Shown: positions 5,664-8,611 of the stretch, in pieces
How positions within the stretch are numbered: position 1 is the first letter of the stretch
Layout: each line of letters starts with the position of its first letter
From: OCS116 cluster bacterium
Lineage (GTDB): Bacteria; Pseudomonadota; Alphaproteobacteria; Rhizobiales; OSC116
DNA: 8,611 nt
Direction of reading: 5' to 3'
Assembly: GCA_002402005.2 (NCBI GenBank)
Contig: NVUS02000032.1
Coordinates: forward strand, 1-8,611
Made by a program: the position numbers and the translations under genes
Notes under the pieces: model-generated
The model's database searches: none
Seen by the model: the letters and a program-made list of their open reading frames with translations, nothing else
Told to the model about the DNA's origin: nothing

Positions 5664-5966
5664 ATGAAGAATCTAAAAGCCTATATATTGATTTTAACCC
5701 TTAGCTTATTGCCGCTGAGTTTTGTGACGCCTGCCGTTGCTGAAACTGTGCAGGTTGAGTTTAAAGTGGTTGATATGCAGGGGCTGACCGACCAATATAA
5801 AGTGCGCAAAATACTATCTGCCTTAGAAGGCATTGAAAAAGTAATTTTGACTGATGGTGATGACATTGTCTTCATGGTTTTTGAAGATGAATTGAGCAGT
5901 TTGTTTGACATTAAAACCGCATTGGCTGCGCAGGGTTACCCAGTAACTGAAATGAAGCGGCTTTAA
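5664..5966 (+). CDS. exported MerP/HMA-fold protein lacking the CxxC motif
   Basis: The 100-residue product starts with a signal peptide (1-26: short basic N-region, Leu/Ile-rich core, cleavage likely after AVA at 24-26), so the mature protein should be periplasmic. The mature part has the beta-alpha-beta-beta-alpha-beta order of heavy-metal-associated (HMA) domains. From residue 36 to GYP (91-93) it can be laid on MerP, as I recall that sequence, without a gap: Met38, Val47, LEGIEKV (54-60), VFED (72-75) and GYP agree. The two metal-binding cysteines fall on Gly40 and Asp43, and the whole protein has no Cys or His. Ordinary soft-metal binding is therefore unlikely; a structural, partner-binding or methionine-based role is possible. 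The ATG at 5664 is preferred over a TTG at 5652 because it begins a standard signal peptide. The Shine-Dalgarno is poor. It lies 64 bases after ctaA. Confidence 0.8.
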   Translation: MKNLKAYILILTLSLLPLSFVTPAVAETVQVEFKVVDMQGLTDQYKVRKILSALEGIEKVILTDGDDIVFMVFEDELSSLFDIKTALAAQGYPVTEMKRL

Positions 5967-6046
5967 CTGATTTGCAAAATTAACTTTAAAACCAGCAAAA
6001 TTCATAAATTTACAAAATAATTGGCTTTGCGGCTTGTAGTTGCGTT

Positions 6047-6052
6047 TATAAT
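6047..6052 (+). promoter_or_regulatory. consensus -10 box upstream of the antiporter gene
   Basis: TATAAT is a perfect -10 hexamer, 44 bases before the antiporter ATG, in a 130-base AT-rich gap. No good -35 stands at 16-18 bases; TTGGCT (6021-6026) is 20 bases away and TTGCGG (6027-6032) only 14. The gap holds no convincing terminator for the preceding gene. Confidence 0.45.
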
Positions 6053-6096
6053 CTTTATATCTTGCATACAGATTTACACGATGTGAGCTTATAAAT

Positions 6097-7047
6097 ATGC
6101 TTGAATATTTTCAATTATTAGGTGGTTTGGTTTTGCTGCTAATCGCAGGTGATGCGCTGGTTTCTGGCGCGGCAAGCCTGGCGATAAAATTTAAAATTTC
6201 GCCTTTATTGATTGGCCTGACAGTGATTGCTTTTGGTACCAGTGCGCCTGAGCTTTTTGTATCGCTCAAAGCGGCCTTTAATGGCACGCCCGGCATTGCG
6301 ATTGGTAATGTGGTGGGATCGAACATAGCAAATATATTATTGGTGCTTGGGTTGCCTGCGATATTTTACAGCATGAATGCGGATAATGAAGATGTTCGCA
6401 AGAATGTGAAAGTGGTGCTGTTGGCATCGTTTGTATTTGCCGCCTTGGTATTGACTGGGGTTTTGGCGTGGTGGCATGGGGCGATATTGTTTGCGGGCAT
6501 TATTTTATTTTTATCTTTTGAAGCCAAAAAATCACGCAGTAAACGTAAAAATGGTGAACATGATTATTCGGAAATTGAAGATGAGTTAGATGCCACGCCG
6601 AAGCGTGGGTGGAAGATTGCTTTGTTTTTGCTGTTTGGTATGGCTGGGTTGCCGATTGGGGCGCATTATTTGGTAGAAGGTGCTTCGAGTATCGCGCTAG
6701 ACTTTGGCCTGAGTGAAGCGGCGATTGGCTTGACTGTGGTGGCGTTGGGCACGAGTTTGCCGGAGCTGGCGGCGGTGTTTTCGGCAGTGCGGCGCAAAGA
6801 TTCTGATCTGGCGATTGGTAATATTTTAGGCTCTAACTTATTTAACATGTTGGCGGTGATGGGTTTGACGGCGCTGGTGCATCCGGTGGCAATACCTGCT
6901 TCTATCATCAATGTGGATATATGGGTGATGTTGGCGGTGACTATATTGTTATATTTGGTGATCACACGGATTAAAAAAATTAGCACCATTGTTGGCGCGA
7001 CGTTTACGGCGTTTTATGTATTTTATATATTCACGGCGCTTGGTTAG
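6097..7047 (+). CDS. calcium/sodium antiporter, CaCA family (YrbG-like)
   Basis: This inner-membrane protein is predicted to exchange Ca2+ for Na+ (or H+). It shows the internal duplication of the Ca2+/cation antiporter superfamily. Repeat one carries GTSAPE (47-52) and GNVVGSN (70-76); repeat two carries GTSLPE (218-223) and GNILGSN (241-247). These alpha-1 and alpha-2 motifs contain the acidic residues (Glu52, Glu223) that bind the ions. A charged loop (144-170) separates the two five-helix halves, as is usual. The 316 residues match bacterial YrbG-type members. Actual ion specificity cannot be read from the sequence. The Shine-Dalgarno before the ATG is weak. folB starts nine bases after the stop, so the two are likely cotranscribed. 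Confidence 0.95.
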   Translation: MLEYFQLLGGLVLLLIAGDALVSGAASLAIKFKISPLLIGLTVIAFGTSAPELFVSLKAAFNGTPGIAIGNVVGSNIANILLVLGLPAIFYSMNADNEDVRKNVKVVLLASFVFAALVLTGVLAWWHGAILFAGIILFLSFEAKKSRSKRKNGEHDYSEIEDELDATPKRGWKIALFLLFGMAGLPIGAHYLVEGASSIALDFGLSEAAIGLTVVALGTSLPELAAVFSAVRRKDSDLAIGNILGSNLFNMLAVMGLTALVHPVAIPASIINVDIWVMLAVTILLYLVITRIKKISTIVGATFTAFYVFYIFTALG

Positions 7048-7056
7048 GGGGTAGGT

Positions 7057-7431
7057 ATGAGTTTTGCGAATGCTGACAAGAATGAACGGCATGTTTTTAT
7101 TCATGGGATGAAATTAAAAGCCTCGATTGGTATTTTTGACCATGAGAAGGCACGCAAGCAGATGATTATCATTGATGTTGACTTGGTGGTTGATGATGTG
7201 CCGCATAATGACGAGATTGAAAATGTAGTCAACTATAAGCTGATTGTTGAAGACATTGAGGCTTATGTTGAGGCTGGGCATGTCTTATTGGTTGAGGCTA
7301 TGGCTGAGAATATTGCTGACATTTGCCTGAAAGATACAAAAGTGAAGCGGGCTTTGGTGAAGATTGAAAAGCCTGAGGCGTTTATTCATGTTAGCGGCGT
7401 TGGTGTGGCTGTGGAACGCTGCCAGAAATAG
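7057..7431 (+). CDS. folB: dihydroneopterin aldolase
   Basis: FolB converts 7,8-dihydroneopterin to 6-hydroxymethyl-7,8-dihydropterin and glycolaldehyde in folate synthesis; it is a cytosolic multimer. The 124-residue length is normal. Residues matching those mapped in the S. aureus enzyme are Glu30 (IGIFDHEK), Tyr60 (VVNYKLI), Glu80 (LLVEAMAENIA) and Lys105 (VKIEKPEA). The N-terminus VFIHGMKLKASIGIFDHE is typical. A strong G-rich Shine-Dalgarno (AGGGGG, 7046-7051) overlaps the stop of the antiporter gene, indicating coupled translation. I see no other folate gene in the window, so the antiporter link looks positional rather than functional. Confidence 0.94.
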   Translation: MSFANADKNERHVFIHGMKLKASIGIFDHEKARKQMIIIDVDLVVDDVPHNDEIENVVNYKLIVEDIEAYVEAGHVLLVEAMAENIADICLKDTKVKRALVKIEKPEAFIHVSGVGVAVERCQK

Positions 7432-7441
7432 TGTTTTTTGA

Positions 7442-7470
7442 TTGGTCTGGTTGCGTGAATCTGCTATAGA
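7442..7470 (+). promoter_or_regulatory. candidate extended -10 promoter for uvrC
   Basis: TTGGTC (7442-7447) and TATAGA (7465-7470) are separated by exactly 17 bases, and TG stands one base before the -10 (TGC-TATAGA), as in extended -10 promoters. The -10 ends seven bases before the uvrC ATG at 7478, so transcription would begin at or one base before the start codon. Consensus match only. Confidence 0.45.
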
Positions 7471-7477
7471 ACAAATA

Positions 7478-8611
7478 ATGAACGATGTGATTTCTGGCCC
7501 TGAGCTGATAAAACAATATGCCCAAACTCTGCCTAACAAACCCGGTGTTTACCGGATGTTTGCTAAGGATGGCCGGCTTCTTTATGTCGGTAAGGCTAAG
7601 AGCTTGATTAAGCGGGTGATGAGTTATAGCCGCATCAGTAGCCAATCTAACCGCATTGTGAATATGATTTTACAGACTCATTCTATGGAGTTTGTGACCA
7701 CGCAGTCTGAGAGCGAAGCTTTGTTGCTTGAGGCCAATTTGATTAAGCGGTTGCAGCCTAAATATAATATTTTGCTGCGTGATGATAAGAGTTTTCCTTA
7801 CATTTTGATTAAGCGTGACCATGAGGCGGCACAGATTGTAAAGCACCGTGGGGCGCGCAAGCCTAAGGGTGAATATTTTGGGCCATTTGCGGCAGCGGGG
7901 GCGGTTAACCGGACTATATCTATTTTGCAACGGGCGTTTTTGTTGCGCACTTGCACTGACAGTTATTATAATGCGCGGTCGCGGCCTTGTTTGCTTTACC
8001 AAATTAAGCGGTGTGCTGCGCCTTGTACGGGGGAGATTTCGCTTGATGATTATGAGCAGCTTGTTACGCAAGCTGGGGATTTTTTAAAGGGTAAGAGTAG
8101 TGACATTCGGCGCGAGATTCAGGTGAATATGAATAAGGCGTCAGAAGAGATGGAATATGAGTTGGCGGCGTTTTACCGTGACCGCATGGCGGCTTTGACG
8201 ATGATCCAATCTGATGACAAAGTGAACCCGACGACGATTGTTGAGGGGGATATTTTTGCTTTGTTTATGCAGGGTGGACAGGTGGCCATTCAGGTGTTTT
8301 TTATTCGCGCTGGGCAGAATTGGGGCAATAGATGTTATTATCCGAAGATTGATAAGGAGCATGAAGCTGCTGATATTCTTGAGAGTTTTATTGCGCAATT
8401 TTATGACAACAAGCCTTGCCCGAAGCAGTTGATTGTATCGCATGAATTGCCTGAGGCTGTATTGTTAGCTGAGGCTTTGGGGAGCCGCATTGGGCATAAG
8501 GTTGAGATTATCTGCCCGAAGCGTGGTGACAAGATGAATATGATGCGCCAAGCTTTGCGCAATGCCGAGGAGGCGTTGGGGCGGAAATTGGCGGAGACGT
8601 CTAGCCAGCGG
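7478..8611 (+). CDS. uvrC: excinuclease ABC subunit C (3'-truncated by the window)
   Basis: UvrC makes the two incisions around a DNA lesion after UvrA/UvrB recognition. The frame is open for 378 codons from the ATG to the last base, about 60% of a usual UvrC. Domains: GIY-YIG nuclease with GVY (23-25), YVGKAKSL (36-43), Arg46 and Glu85, which makes the 3' cut; four cysteines at 159, 171, 179 and 183, with the same 12-8-4 spacing as the iron-sulfur cysteines reported in E. coli UvrC; a UVR helix pair binding UvrB at about 213-247; and the start of the RNase H-like domain from about 255. The Asp-based 5' nuclease residues and the HhH region lie beyond the window. No Shine-Dalgarno precedes the ATG. 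In-frame TTG codons at 7442 and 7451 are possible but less likely starts. The gene begins 46 bases after folB. Confidence 0.96.
   Translation, partial: MNDVISGPELIKQYAQTLPNKPGVYRMFAKDGRLLYVGKAKSLIKRVMSYSRISSQSNRIVNMILQTHSMEFVTTQSESEALLLEANLIKRLQPKYNILLRDDKSFPYILIKRDHEAAQIVKHRGARKPKGEYFGPFAAAGAVNRTISILQRAFLLRTCTDSYYNARSRPCLLYQIKRCAAPCTGEISLDDYEQLVTQAGDFLKGKSSDIRREIQVNMNKASEEMEYELAAFYRDRMAALTMIQSDDKVNPTTIVEGDIFALFMQGGQVAIQVFFIRAGQNWGNRCYYPKIDKEHEAADILESFIAQFYDNKPCPKQLIVSHELPEAVLLAEALGSRIGHKVEIICPKRGDKMNMMRQALRNAEEALGRKLAETSSQR

Noticed and set aside
7670..8443. Several short frames on both strands within the uvrC region
   Set aside because: All lie in other frames of the continuous UvrC reading frame, which runs from 7478 to the edge and shows GIY-YIG and UVR motifs.

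Overview
The window looks like a housekeeping stretch of an alphaproteobacterial chromosome with a GC content somewhat below half. The pointers are the order prs-rplY(ctc)-pth-ychF, the long acidic-tailed L25/Ctc form, the Pth with a basic C-terminal tail, a Cox15-type heme A synthase, and a DUF2842 protein, a family I know mainly from Alphaproteobacteria. Leucine is written mostly as TTG throughout, so codon use is uniform and nothing looks recently acquired. I see no IS element, tRNA, rRNA, phage gene or CRISPR array. The genus cannot be fixed from this sequence alone.

Layout. Bases 1-42 may be the last codons of an upstream gene. Then follow, all on the + strand: prs (PRPP synthetase), rplY/ctc (ribosomal protein L25), pth (peptidyl-tRNA hydrolase), ychF (ribosome-associated ATPase) and a DUF1801 gene. 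rplY, pth and ychF are closely packed and form a translation-related block. The DUF1801 gene runs tail to tail, with no base between the stop codons, into a small two-helix membrane protein (DUF2842) on the - strand. That gene diverges from ctaA (heme A synthase), and the shared 116-base region carries a perfect 12-base palindrome. After ctaA come a small secreted protein with a MerP/HMA-like fold that lacks all cysteines, a Ca2+/Na+ antiporter (CaCA family), folB (dihydroneopterin aldolase), and uvrC, which is open to the right edge and so 3'-truncated here.

How the genes fit together. The left half supplies PRPP and translation factors. The middle is tied to respiratory heme A supply. The right half is mixed: ion transport, folate synthesis and nucleotide excision repair.

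Most worth a second look: (1) the exported MerP-like domain next to ctaA, which aligns without gaps to MerP but has neither metal-binding cysteine; (2) the uvrC start, where an extended -10-like element ends seven bases before the ATG and no Shine-Dalgarno is visible, suggesting a leaderless mRNA; (3) the palindrome between the DUF2842 gene and ctaA; (4) a possibly structured leader before rplY ending in a small GC hairpin plus a T run. No wholly new multi-gene system is evident.
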